Shown here: positions 53,725-62,454 of the stretch, piece after piece
Layout: every line of letters starts with the position of its first letter
How positions within the stretch are numbered: position 1 is the first letter of the stretch
Position numbers and translations under genes: made by a program
Assembly: GCA_907163375.1 (NCBI GenBank)
Contig: CAJQUW010004452.1
Location: 353,136-417,135 of the forward strand
Reading direction: 5' to 3'
DNA: 64,000 nt
Origin: Prostheceraeus crozeri
Taxonomy: Eukaryota; Platyhelminthes; Polycladida; Euryleptidae
Notes under the pieces: model-generated
The model's database searches: none
What the model was told of the DNA's origin: nothing
What the model saw: the letters and a program-made list of their open reading frames with translations, nothing else

Positions 53725-54153
53725 ATGCCAAAACGTACTGCCGCAGAAGCTTTTTCGTTTTACATGCCGATTTTACTAAACTTAATTAAAGAAGAGCACA
53801 AGGAAACTGCGAATAAATACTTTGAAGAGTGGAAGTTAGAAATTCAATCGAGAAAGAAGAACAAATTGGACTCTCAAAAACAAGTGGAGGATATTACAGT
53901 AAAAATAGAACAGTATCTTAACACTACTACAATTCCTCAGTTCAATGTTACAAAAGAACATTTCATTACCATCGAAGATAGTGCTACTATGATTTCAAAA
54001 CTGATTGCAAGTGATAAAGTGCACCATGGGTCGTTGCTGAGAAGTGCTGCTTATCAAGGTTATGGATTTAAAAGAATTCTGGAATTGAGTGACAATAAAA
54101 AAAAAACAGATTTGTGGCAAACTTGGAACTATTTAGAATTTCCTATAACGTAA
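53725..54153 (+). CDS. Hypothetical protein of element 2
   Basis: A 142-codon frame starting MPKRTAAEAFSFYMPILL; the ATG is preferred over an upstream start because it has the AAAATG context shared by all genes of this element. The protein is largely helical and charged (KYFEEWKLEIQSRKKNKLDSQ), with a C-terminal half containing SATMISKLIASDKVHHGS and GYGFKRILELSD. No family recognised. A GTAAGT at 54150 just before the stop, and an open frame beyond an AG at 54238-54239 (HFKEIKIYIEKLNQ...), leave room for a small intron, which is speculative. Confidence 0.5.
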   Translation: MPKRTAAEAFSFYMPILLNLIKEEHKETANKYFEEWKLEIQSRKKNKLDSQKQVEDITVKIEQYLNTTTIPQFNVTKEHFITIEDSATMISKLIASDKVHHGSLLRSAAYQGYGFKRILELSDNKKKTDLWQTWNYLEFPIT

Positions 54154-54420
54154 GTTATTGTTATTTCTTGATGAACTTATCAGATCTAATTCTACCACAC
54201 GTATTATTTTTAAATTCATCAATGCCCATTAGTTTTGTTAGAAAACATTTTAAAGAAATCAAAATTTATATAGAAAAATTGAATCAACCGACAACTATAG
54301 AAGAAATGAGGTTTGGTTCCCAAGATGAATGAACATTAACTGTGTTGTTTCACTTTTTAAGATATGTGCAATGTACATACATATTTGATGTATACATATT
54401 TATGAAGACTTCTTTATAAG

Positions 54421-54985
54421 TAGTAACGCATTTTGGATTATTTTGAAATGTAATTAAATTTTCTTTTGTTCTCCAGTCTAATGGTAGTAGACTGCTATTG
54501 TATAGATCTATATTTCAGTATGTAACATAATCTTTGGTATTTAAGAATGATTCATGGAACTTAGTAGTATTGCATTTTGGATTATTTTGAAATGTAATTA
54601 AATTTTCTTTTGTTCTCCAGTCTAATGGTAGTAGACTGACATTGTACAATTGTATGATAAGATTGATTGTTGTATTATTATATTTGATATTTAAGAATGA
54701 TTCATGGAACTTAGTAGTAACGCATTTTGGATTATTTTGAAATGTAATTAAATTTTCTTTTGTTCTCCAGTCTAATGGTAGTAGACTGCTATTGTATAGA
54801 TCTATATTTCAGTATGTAACATAATCTTTGGTATTTAAGAATGATTCATGGAACTTAGTAGTATTGCATTTTGGATTATTTTGAAATGTAATTAAATTTT
54901 CTTTTGTTCTCCAGTCTAATGGTAGTAGACTGACATTGTACAATTGTATGATAAGATTGATTGTTGTATTATTATATTTGATGCA
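54421..54985 (+). repeat. Higher-order tandem repeat, two 294-bp dimers
   Basis: Four units start at 54421, 54565, 54715 and 54859 (spacing 144, 150, 144). Units 1 and 3 are alike, and so are 2 and 4, so a dimer was duplicated. Each holds the hairpin-forming AGTCTAATGGTAGTAGACT and a poly-pyrimidine TTTTCTTTTGTTCTCCAG. Confidence 0.9.
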
Positions 54986-55063
54986 AAATACACTGCCGTT
55001 GTTTTCATTTTCCTGTACAAGAAGTAGTCATTATTACAGTTATTGGAATTTATTTCATTTAAA

Positions 55064-55312
55064 ATGAATGATGAAAATCCGACAGTTATACTGAGTAATA
55101 TAGGTGATATATTACCTCAGGTTAATAACATGACTGAGTTCTTAGAAATATACGACAAACAAACAACTACGTATTTCGATTTAAATAGCATTTCAGAAGA
55201 TTGTTTTCAAAATATTTATTCAAAATATTTCTTTAAAAAATGGAAGAAACAAAAATGGAAGAAACCGCAAGAATATATCCTTCGTTGTCATATGAACGTA
55301 GTTCTACTTTAA
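55064..55312 (+). CDS. Small hypothetical protein of element 2
   Basis: An 82-codon frame from ATG 55064 (MNDENPTVILSNIGDILPQ...), in the AAAATG context. The first 60 residues are a plausible acidic globular piece (NNMTEFLEIYDKQTTTYFDLNS). The last part is a repetitive Lys/Trp stretch that overlaps the start of the next gene in another frame. It could be an independent gene or the N-terminal part of the next one after a frameshift. No domain recognised. Confidence 0.4.
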   Translation: MNDENPTVILSNIGDILPQVNNMTEFLEIYDKQTTTYFDLNSISEDCFQNIYSKYFFKKWKKQKWKKPQEYILRCHMNVVLL

Positions 55313-55920
55313 TGGACATTGAAAAAATGAACATTGAAAAACACAAAGATAGAGTACGCTATATGAAAGATAAGGAATCTCAATTATTATTAAGATTAGA
55401 GCATTATAAAAAATTAAGAAAGAGATGGACTAAAGTTAAGAATGTAACACAAGGAATTGGCATATTCTTAACAATAAGTTTAGGTGCTTTGACAATTGTT
55501 ATATCTTCAGGTGTTTTAGTAATTCCAGTAGTTGCTACAGCTTTAACAGGTACGGGCGTTTTTGCAACTTCACTTGTTACAATGTTAGATAAATCTTTAA
55601 TAACTAAGAAACGAAAATCATTAAAAACTAAGCATTTACATATTAAAGAAGTCTATGATAAACTACATTACTACTTTCAAAGAGTATGTGATGATAATGT
55701 TATTACGTTAGATGAGATTGAAAAATTTGATCAAATAGCTAATAAAGCTAATAAAACGCCATTTCATTTAAAGTCCGAAAAAGTTGATGATAAGAATAAA
55801 CAGGATGGCAAAATTTCTAGTGATGGCAAAATTTCTAATGAAGAAAATGACAAAATTTTTTTAGAAGAGCTAAAAACTTTAAGCGAAAATTTAAGCAAAA
55901 CTTTATTAAACAAAACTTAA
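55240..55920 (+). CDS. Polinton-associated membrane protein
   Basis: A 226-codon frame. A charged N-terminal helix (residues 30-66) leads into two adjacent hydrophobic segments, about 70-92 and 92-116 (GIGIFLTISLGALTIVIS and VIPVVATALTGTGVFATSL), forming a helical hairpin. A basic stretch and an amphipathic C-terminal domain ending in DNVITLDEIEKFDQ-type helices follow. The same layout is common in uncharacterised membrane proteins of cnidarian and other Polintons. An inner membrane or membrane-fusion role is possible but unproven. The C-terminus has a KISSDGKIS duplication. Confidence 0.55.
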   Translation: MEETKMEETARIYPSLSYERSSTLMDIEKMNIEKHKDRVRYMKDKESQLLLRLEHYKKLRKRWTKVKNVTQGIGIFLTISLGALTIVISSGVLVIPVVATALTGTGVFATSLVTMLDKSLITKKRKSLKTKHLHIKEVYDKLHYYFQRVCDDNVITLDEIEKFDQIANKANKTPFHLKSEKVDDKNKQDGKISSDGKISNEENDKIFLEELKTLSENLSKTLLNKT

Positions 55921-56026
55921 AGCGAAAAGATGTCAAACAACAAAGCAATAAAAAAATAATTTGTTCAGTAAAATGTTTTTGCTGTATTCCAATGTTACCA
56001 CAAAATTCAAATATTATATTTTAAAA

Positions 56027-56842
56027 ATGGATAAAATTAGAGCTGATAATTTTAAAAGAATAAAACAATTAGAAGAGTTAATAAAACAAAGAAATATTAT
56101 GAAAGAAAATCATCTTCAACATAGAATGATAAAAGCTGGTATTCAATCTGATATGTTTGAACAAATGCAGCAAACCGAGCAAGTAAAAACTGATTTTGAA
56201 AAAACTATGAAACCATTTAAAACTCTTGAAAAAGAACTTAATGATAAACAAATTGATATAACAGATCCAGAGCACAAAACTATATTAGATGACTATGGAT
56301 TACTAGAATCAAACATTAATAAGAAATTACCAAAATCTATGCAATTTGAACATTCTATCTCATTTATAGATGGAAAAACAATACCTAGATTTTATCTCGG
56401 ACAAAAAGAAATATTTCCACAAACTTTTCGAGGTTTAATTTTTTCACCAGATAAATCTCCTTTTAATTTAGATAGAAATTTTGTTAATCTTTTAAGAGGA
56501 GCAGATTTAAATAATTATGCTGTAGAAGATCTCATAAAATATAAAGCTATGTTAGACAGAGTTGGTGCAGTAAAATCTCTTAGACGTTATAAACAATTAG
56601 AAAATTTATTATCAACGGGAGTTAAAGTAGGAAAAGGTTTATCTGAAAAACAAAAAACTGAAACAACTGTATTTTTACCAGATGATCCACAAGAATTACT
56701 AAATAGATTAAATATTTTAATATCTGCAATAAAAGAAGGACATAATTCTAGTTTCAATGAAATTCATGCTATATTGAAAAGACTGTTAGAAAAGAAGATT
56801 CTAAATGAAGAGGATTATAAAAGTATAACCGGACATCTCTGA
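56027..56842 (+). CDS. Coiled-coil structural protein of element 2
   Basis: A 271-codon frame from ATG 56027 (MDKIRADNFKRIKQLEELIK); an upstream ATG is in frame, but only this one has the AAAATG context. Residues 1-90 form a long coiled coil. The middle has QFEHSISFIDGKTIPRFYLG and a FRGLIFSPDKSPFNLDR strand. The YAVEDLIKYKAMLDRVGAVKSLRRYKQLENLL region recalls the VEDLI segment of the element 1 protein at 38433. The last three residues and the stop codon are supplied by a palindromic mini-element (56831-56863), so the original C-terminus has been replaced. Confidence 0.55.
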   Translation: MDKIRADNFKRIKQLEELIKQRNIMKENHLQHRMIKAGIQSDMFEQMQQTEQVKTDFEKTMKPFKTLEKELNDKQIDITDPEHKTILDDYGLLESNINKKLPKSMQFEHSISFIDGKTIPRFYLGQKEIFPQTFRGLIFSPDKSPFNLDRNFVNLLRGADLNNYAVEDLIKYKAMLDRVGAVKSLRRYKQLENLLSTGVKVGKGLSEKQKTETTVFLPDDPQELLNRLNILISAIKEGHNSSFNEIHAILKRLLEKKILNEEDYKSITGHL

Positions 56843-56863
56843 TGTCCTCCAGGGCTTCGCCCG
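56831..56863 (-). repeat. Palindromic mini-element, type A, supplying a stop codon
   Basis: GGACATCTCTGATGTCC hairpin followed by GGGCTTCGCCC hairpin. The TGA inside the first hairpin terminates the upstream gene. Same unit as at 58940, 59876, 63015 and 63158. Confidence 0.8.
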
Positions 56864-56930
56864 TAGCTGAAATATGTTGTTGTTTTACTTTTTTCATAAA
56901 AAAATATTTATTTAATTTTTTAGTTTAAAA

Positions 56931-57719
56931 ATGTGTTCAGCAGATTTAGACAAAATTAATAATCATTTAGAAAATTTGACAGAGATTTTGGGTTCATCAA
57001 AATTTAGTACGACGTTAAAAATTATAACAACTACTTCATCACACACTTGTAATTTAGAACCCATTCTACATTTAGAACAAAATAAAAATTATCAAATTGC
57101 ATTGACTAGTTTCTCTACATTTAACACTATACAAAACGTTATCAAAGATGCGAATGATCAATTTAGATATTCTACTGATAAAGGTAAAACATGGAAAATA
57201 CTAACTTTTCTTCCTGGTTCTTACGAAGTTGAAACAATATCAAATGAAATTAAGAGACATTTAGGTATATCATTTAAAGATAAGAAACAATTACATTTTG
57301 CAGTTGAACCGGCAGTTAATAAATTTTCTCTTACTTTAGACGAAAATCATCAAGTTGATTTTAATCATGATAGATCATTGTCAAAGCTATTAGGATTTAA
57401 TAAACAAACCTATAGTCAAGGTTATCATTTAGGTGAGAAGATTCCAAAAATAACTGAAATAAATTCAATTGTTGTACATTGTGACATTATTGAAGGAGGA
57501 TATATAAATGGTAAATTATCAAATTTAATATTCAGTTTTCCAGCTTTTACTGTACCCATTGGTTATAGATTAAATGTAATTCCACAAACATTAATATATT
57601 TTCCTATTACAAGAAAAACTATTAACAACATTGGCATTAGAATCACTGATGAAAAAGGACAAGAAATAAATTTTGGAGGTGAAGAGATTATGATAGATCT
57701 TTTGGTTCGGGAGGTATAA
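56931..57719 (+). CDS. Penton-like minor capsid protein of element 2
   Basis: A 262-codon frame (MCSADLDKINNHLENLTEIL...). It shows the compact form of the Polinton penton-like protein: ILHLEQNKNYQIALTSFSTFNTI near the N-terminus, HFAVEPAVNKFSLTL and SKLLGF in the middle, then HCDIIEGGYINGKLSN, and the terminal GIRITDEKGQEINFGGEE strand. The order matches the last third of the 544-residue protein at 32233. The last residues (VREV) and the TAA stop come from the first copy of a tandem palindromic repeat. It is predicted to sit at particle vertices. Confidence 0.65.
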   Translation: MCSADLDKINNHLENLTEILGSSKFSTTLKIITTTSSHTCNLEPILHLEQNKNYQIALTSFSTFNTIQNVIKDANDQFRYSTDKGKTWKILTFLPGSYEVETISNEIKRHLGISFKDKKQLHFAVEPAVNKFSLTLDENHQVDFNHDRSLSKLLGFNKQTYSQGYHLGEKIPKITEINSIVVHCDIIEGGYINGKLSNLIFSFPAFTVPIGYRLNVIPQTLIYFPITRKTINNIGIRITDEKGQEINFGGEEIMIDLLVREV

Positions 57720-57790
57720 ACTCCCGTTCGGGAGGTATAAACTCCCGTTCGAGAGGTATAAACTCCCGTTCGAGAGGTATAAACTCCCAC
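57706..57790 (+). repeat. Four tandem palindromic units, type E
   Basis: 21-bp units TTCGGGAGGTATAAACTCCCG, here shown one base longer than 20 only by name: hairpin stem GGGAG/CTCCC with loop GTATAAA. Units start at 57706, 57727, 57748 and 57769. The first provides the penton gene's stop codon (TAA in the loop). A further ACGCGAAGC word follows at 57789. Confidence 0.85.
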
Positions 57791-57873
57791 GCGAAGCTAG
57801 AGAAGTTTAATTTTCTTCTTCTTCTTTAAAAACAAAAAATAAAAAAAATAAAAATAAATTTTTTTATTAAAAA

Positions 57874-58626
57874 ATGAGTGAACTACCTCCATTAAATAAA
57901 AAAAAACTTAAATTTAATCATCATCCAAATTTATCTAATAAAGTTTTGTCAGTTATTTGTGGAAAAACGTATCTATTGTTTAAAATTTTAACGACTCCAA
58001 ATTTTTTGGATTATAACAATCTTATAATTTATACAACAACGGCAGAACAACCCGTCTATCAATTTTTAAAATATGGATTTGAAAATAATCTTAAAAAAAC
58101 AGCAATTGCTTCATTATTCAAAGAATATGAAAAATCTGAAGATGAAGAAGAAATAAGTTCGTGGTGTGAAGAAGCAGCAAAAAATAATCAGTTAGTAGAA
58201 TCTAATAAAAATAACCATATAAAGATACAATTAATAGATGATAGTGGTAATATGCAAGATCCTAGTAAACTAGATAAAACAATGAAACATTGTGTAATTT
58301 TTGATGATTGTGTTAATGATAGAAATCAGTCAGTTCAGAGAAATTATTTCACAAGAGGTAGACATAATAACTGTAGTGTGTTTTATTTAACACAAAGTAT
58401 GTATTCATTAGACGGAAGTGTTATTAGAAAGAATGCAAATATATTTATACTATTTGAAATAAATGGAAGAAACTTAAGTGATTTGTTAAGAGATTTATGC
58501 GTAAGAAATAAAGATGAATTTAAACAATCGTGTAATAATGCTTGGTCAAAAGATTATGGCTTCATTACAATTAATATTGATAAAAAAATTCATGAAAGAG
58601 TTATCGAAAATATTTTCGCGGAGTGA
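57874..58626 (+). CDS. Packaging ATPase (A32/FtsK-like) of element 2 with shortened P-loop
   Basis: A 250-codon frame (MSELPPLNKKKLKFNHHPN). Walker B is clear (HCVIFDDCVND, residues 139-149), followed by the FTRGRHNNCSVFYLTQSMYSL sensor region (cited in part) that marks A32-type packaging ATPases. The Walker A site at residues 26-34 reads SVICGKTYLL: the canonical GxxxxGKT loop is about five residues short, apparently by a small in-frame deletion between similar codons. Without those residues the nucleotide phosphates could not be held, so the enzyme is probably inactive although the frame is open. Confidence 0.75.
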   Translation: MSELPPLNKKKLKFNHHPNLSNKVLSVICGKTYLLFKILTTPNFLDYNNLIIYTTTAEQPVYQFLKYGFENNLKKTAIASLFKEYEKSEDEEEISSWCEEAAKNNQLVESNKNNHIKIQLIDDSGNMQDPSKLDKTMKHCVIFDDCVNDRNQSVQRNYFTRGRHNNCSVFYLTQSMYSLDGSVIRKNANIFILFEINGRNLSDLLRDLCVRNKDEFKQSCNNAWSKDYGFITINIDKKIHERVIENIFAE

Positions 58627-58706
58627 TAAAAATATACAAATATAGTGTTACAATATTTTTTTATTTTATATATATATCAAATTTGTCTATCTTAGAAATT
58701 AGAAAA

Positions 58707-61700
58707 TTAAAAAGGTTCAGTAGTTATTCCATCAGGTAAAATTTTTCTTTTATCATCAAATGGATCTAATGCTAATTTATGTTCTTCTTTTAAATACATG
58801 TTATGTTTTTTTGAATTAAGTCTATAATTACATGCTGTTTTTATTTCATTATTAAATAATGCATTTTTATAATCTTGAAATGTTATTTGATTAGCCACTG
58901 ATGCCTTTGAAATTCCTTTTAATGTTTTATGTGTTTTAACGGGCGAAGCCCTGGAAGACATCTCCGATGTCCTAATATTATTAGTTGTATCATAGCAGTA
59001 ACATTTAGATTTTAAAAATATAGCTTCTGTTATGAAATCTTCATTTCCTTCTAATTCATCTTTTACTTTACATAAATCAGAAGGATGAATGATATCTTTT
59101 ATTTTATCTATTTCTTCATCAAGTGTAGAATTATACGGTATTGTTAATTCTAAGAAAACAGAATCGGTATCTGTAAAGTGTAATTTATAGTTTTTGCCAT
59201 AAGCAGGTGCTAAATAATCATATATAAATCTATACATAAATAGTTTAGCTAATTCTAATATAGTGAAACCAATAAAATTAAACTTATCATGTTTTACGCT
59301 AATTCGACGTAAATGTACAGCACATAGTTCATCACTAAATCTAGTAGTTCTTTTATATGTAGGTTTCCTTGTTAAATTTTGAAACCTATCTTTATCATAA
59401 ACTATTTCAATATTTTGTCTATTACGCACATTTTCTAAAGTCTTACCATAAAATGCATTATTCATTAATTTGAAGAAAACGTTTCCAAAATCATCTTTAT
59501 TTCTTTTAGCTATTTTACGTTTTTCAATATTGAACTCTATATAATTTTTTAACCATTTAGATTTTCTATACTCTAGTTTTCGATGTATTTTGGTGAGAAT
59601 CATTCCATGATCTAAATACCAATCTAGCATTCTTCCTTCAACAACATACTTTCCTTTATTGCTTTGTGTTAACATAAGTTTTTTTGTTGGTCTATATTTC
59701 TTAGGAATTAAAGATTTTTGATAATCTGAAAAATCTTCTATATTAGGAATTTTGTTTTCGGGACAGAAAGGAAAATATTTTGTTTTATCTTTTATATAAT
59801 CAGGGTATACTAAATCAACTTCATATACATAACCAAAATTATTTTCACCATCATATGTTCTTTGATAATCTAGAACGGGCGAAGCCCTAGTAGACATCTC
59901 TGATGTCGTACGAATATTACACCATGACATTTCACCTGTTGGTAATTCTTGTATCATGCAAGAAGAATATAAGCTATTAAAATCATAATATAACAAATAG
60001 TTTTCTCTCATGAATTCATCAATTGCTTTTTCACGTTCTACTCCTTCTCGTTTCGTTCGAAAAATTTCTAATATTTTTTCTTTTTCTTCTGGAGATAGAG
60101 GTTTCATTATTCCATATTCTTGTGGATTTACTTTCTTATTATAACATTTAACATATCTATTACCTAAAACTGATGAAACTCCACCTCTAATTCCAGATTC
60201 AAAAAATAATAATTTATCATATGTATTTTCTTTATAATGTTTAAGTTTAACATTTGTATGTTTTAATCCTGCTAGCCATGTTAAACCTGGTGTAGAATAA
60301 CAATAACATGGATCTATTCCGTAATATTCTAAACACATATCACGAAAGTTTTCAAAAAGATCAGCTAGTATTAATACATCTATCTGTAGATATTTCATTG
60401 TATAATCATACATTGTTTTACAATTTAACTCTCTCCAATTTTTTTTAGCTTCTGCATAGTCTTCGTCAGATAATTTTGATTGTTTTAATGTTGATTTAAA
60501 TTTATTTATTGGAGGAAGTTGTTTTTCTTCCATAATTTTATTCACAGAATTAAAATCAGTCTTCGACTGTGAACCACAGGTTTTATCTCCAGTTATATCA
60601 GTCTTCGACTGTGAGCCGCAGGCTATATACTCATACGGAAATATGCCTTTTAAAGGTTTTAAATTATATTTATTTAATATTTTACATTGTTCAGATTTCA
60701 AAGTTTTTCCCATAACATCTAATGAATAAGGAGTAAAAAATCTAAATGCATCTAAAATTCTAATGCAACCTAATTGCATTGAAAAATATTCTTCTTCTGT
60801 TTTACATAGTACATTTATTTGTTGTTGTTGTAATTTTTCAGATGAAAATAAATCTTTCATTACTAGATGGAAATCATATTTAGAACCATTGTAGAAATAT
60901 AGAGGAACAAAGTTATATTTAAATTTATTAGCATTAAGATTACAAGAATTATGTGCTGCACCTCTATATAATCCATTTAGATGATCATGATCTTTTACCT
61001 TGACGGCAGAGCCGTCGCTTCGCTTGTCAAGATATCTACCTTTGCCATTTTTATAATTTTTTGTAAATTCTCTTCCACAGTAATAACATTTTGTTTCATT
61101 AATAAAATTTAATTTTTCTTTTTCTGTTAATGGCATCATTGGAATATTTGTTTCAAGCAATTGTGAAAAATGTCCTTGTAATTCTTCTACTTTCTTTGTA
61201 AACATTTCTGAACTATCTTCACCATAGTATTGAAAATATTCTGATTTAAATAATTCAGGATAATTTGAATGAATGTACATTCCCCAACATAATGGTTTTT
61301 GTTCAAATAAATATTTTTCTTTACTTTGTTCAGCTGAACTTTTTCCAGGTGCACTTTTTTCAGGCGCACTTTTTTCAGAATTATAATTTTCAGAATTATA
61401 ATTTTCAGAATCGGGTGAAGCCCTGGAACTTTCCGTTCGATTTTGTGTCATATTAACATTATATGCTTCAAAATCACAATAAATAGTAAAGGGTACTTTA
61501 TTTTTAAAATACCATTTATTATATTCTAAATAATCATCTTTAGGAAAAGTATTTTGAACTGCTTCATTTTGTTGGCAATTCTCCAAATGTCTATTCATTT
61601 CTTCTAAAGTTCTAAAACTTGTCATACATTGAAGACAAGGAAAATTTTTATTATCTGAAGTTTTTGTAAATATAGAAACATCTTTACACAATATAAAATG

Positions 61701-62303
61701 ACCCTGATAATATAATATATTCGCTTGTGCTGGTTGTTTTGACTGTTCTAGTTTTTCAAATTTATCTTGATATATTTCATGTGTTTCATTAATTTCTTTT
61801 GTAATATTAAATGTATTTTGATGATAATTTTGATTTAATATTTGTAGCTGATAAATATATTCTTTATCATATTGTTCTTTATATTGTTGTAGACATTTTT
61901 TTAAACATTCATTTAATCGGAGCGAAGCTCCTCTGGCTTTAGCCGATTCTTTATTTTCTTCATTATTTAATCGGAGCGAAGCTCCTCTGGCTTTAGCCGA
62001 TTCTTTATTATTTTCTTCATTTAATTTTTGAATTGTTTCTATCTCATTTTGATATTTATGGTGATATTCTTGTAGCAACATTTTTATTTGTTGTTGATAA
62101 TCTATTTTACATTTTTGTAAACTTTTATTTAAATTTTCTAATTTTTGTTGATATTCTGAAGATAAAGATGAATATTTGTAATTATAATCATCAGTACGTC
62201 CTTTATAATTATTATGATTAATCATTATTGGTGATAGTGTTTTAACAAGTTCAAATTTTTCAGTACATATTATTTTTCCTTGGTAAAAAATATTATGATG
62301 CAT
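58707..62303 (-). CDS. Protein-primed DNA polymerase B of element 2
   Basis: A 1198-codon frame with the Polinton polymerase layout. A coiled-coil N-terminus is followed by a C2H2-like finger (223-243). The exonuclease motifs are ExoI D277-x-E279 (YCDFEAYN), ExoII around 471-480 and ExoIII YLQID at 638-642. An HNH/endonuclease VII-like zinc insert lies at 406-455 (CYYCG ... VKDHDHLNG). The polymerase motifs are A (DFNSLYSS, D774), B (KLMNNAFYG, 945-953) and C (DTDS, 1045-1048). All catalytic residues are present. Eight palindromic mini-elements sit in frame between these motifs. It lies tail to tail with the ATPase gene. N-terminal domains that are part of the same protein in relatives are in separate frames upstream. 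Confidence 0.88.
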   Translation of the reverse strand: MHHNIFYQGKIICTEKFELVKTLSPIMINHNNYKGRTDDYNYKYSSLSSEYQQKLENLNKSLQKCKIDYQQQIKMLLQEYHHKYQNEIETIQKLNEENNKESAKARGASLRLNNEENKESAKARGASLRLNECLKKCLQQYKEQYDKEYIYQLQILNQNYHQNTFNITKEINETHEIYQDKFEKLEQSKQPAQANILYYQGHFILCKDVSIFTKTSDNKNFPCLQCMTSFRTLEEMNRHLENCQQNEAVQNTFPKDDYLEYNKWYFKNKVPFTIYCDFEAYNVNMTQNRTESSRASPDSENYNSENYNSEKSAPEKSAPGKSSAEQSKEKYLFEQKPLCWGMYIHSNYPELFKSEYFQYYGEDSSEMFTKKVEELQGHFSQLLETNIPMMPLTEKEKLNFINETKCYYCGREFTKNYKNGKGRYLDKRSDGSAVKVKDHDHLNGLYRGAAHNSCNLNANKFKYNFVPLYFYNGSKYDFHLVMKDLFSSEKLQQQQINVLCKTEEEYFSMQLGCIRILDAFRFFTPYSLDVMGKTLKSEQCKILNKYNLKPLKGIFPYEYIACGSQSKTDITGDKTCGSQSKTDFNSVNKIMEEKQLPPINKFKSTLKQSKLSDEDYAEAKKNWRELNCKTMYDYTMKYLQIDVLILADLFENFRDMCLEYYGIDPCYCYSTPGLTWLAGLKHTNVKLKHYKENTYDKLLFFESGIRGGVSSVLGNRYVKCYNKKVNPQEYGIMKPLSPEEKEKILEIFRTKREGVEREKAIDEFMRENYLLYYDFNSLYSSCMIQELPTGEMSWCNIRTTSEMSTRASPVLDYQRTYDGENNFGYVYEVDLVYPDYIKDKTKYFPFCPENKIPNIEDFSDYQKSLIPKKYRPTKKLMLTQSNKGKYVVEGRMLDWYLDHGMILTKIHRKLEYRKSKWLKNYIEFNIEKRKIAKRNKDDFGNVFFKLMNNAFYGKTLENVRNRQNIEIVYDKDRFQNLTRKPTYKRTTRFSDELCAVHLRRISVKHDKFNFIGFTILELAKLFMYRFIYDYLAPAYGKNYKLHFTDTDSVFLELTIPYNSTLDEEIDKIKDIIHPSDLCKVKDELEGNEDFITEAIFLKSKCYCYDTTNNIRTSEMSSRASPVKTHKTLKGISKASVANQITFQDYKNALFNNEIKTACNYRLNSKKHNMYLKEEHKLALDPFDDKRKILPDGITTEPF
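58940..58973 (+). repeat. Palindromic mini-element, type A, in polymerase
   Basis: CGGGCGAAGCCC plus GACATCTCCGATGTC. Encodes SEMSSRASPV at about residues 1113-1122, after motif C. Confidence 0.8.
59876..59910 (+). repeat. Palindromic mini-element, type A, in polymerase
   Basis: CGGGCGAAGCCC plus GACATCTCTGATGTC. Encodes TSEMSTRASPV at about residues 800-810, between motifs A and B. Confidence 0.8.
60557..60583 (+). repeat. Palindromic mini-element, type C, in polymerase
   Basis: CAGTCTTCGACTG hairpin plus ACCACAGGT-type tail; encodes TCGSQSKTD. Paired with the next copy 42 bp away. Confidence 0.75.
60599..60625 (+). repeat. Palindromic mini-element, type C, in polymerase
   Basis: Second copy; encodes ACGSQSKTD in frame, between the ExoII and ExoIII motifs. 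Confidence 0.75.
60999..61031 (+). repeat. Palindromic mini-element, type D, in polymerase
   Basis: Outer stem CTTGAC/GTCAAG enclosing GACGGCAGAGCCGTC and GCTTCGC. It adds LDKRSDGSAVK inside the HNH-like zinc insert, just before the VKDHDHLNG motif. Confidence 0.75.
61411..61442 (+). repeat. Palindromic mini-element, type A', in polymerase
   Basis: TCGGGTGAAGCCC plus GAACTTTCCGTTC; a decayed relative of 53189. Encodes RTESSRASPDS soon after the ExoI motif. Confidence 0.7.
61915..61948 (+). repeat. Palindromic mini-element, type B, in polymerase
   Basis: AATCGGAGCGAAGCTCC...GCCGATT; encodes ESAKARGASLRLN in the coiled-coil N-terminus. Confidence 0.8.
61969..62002 (+). repeat. Palindromic mini-element, type B, in polymerase
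   Basis: Identical to 61915-61948 and only 54 bp away; encodes the second ESAKARGASLRLN. Confidence 0.8.
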
Positions 62304-62454
62304 GTAATTTCCTCTATCATTATATACTATTTTCTGATTGACATAAATTTTTATTATTCAAATAAAATTTTTTTGAATCTGAGTTAAAGTGGAATAATTT
62401 TACCAATAGAAAATAATTCACATTAATTCAAAAACATTTACTTCAATTAAATTT

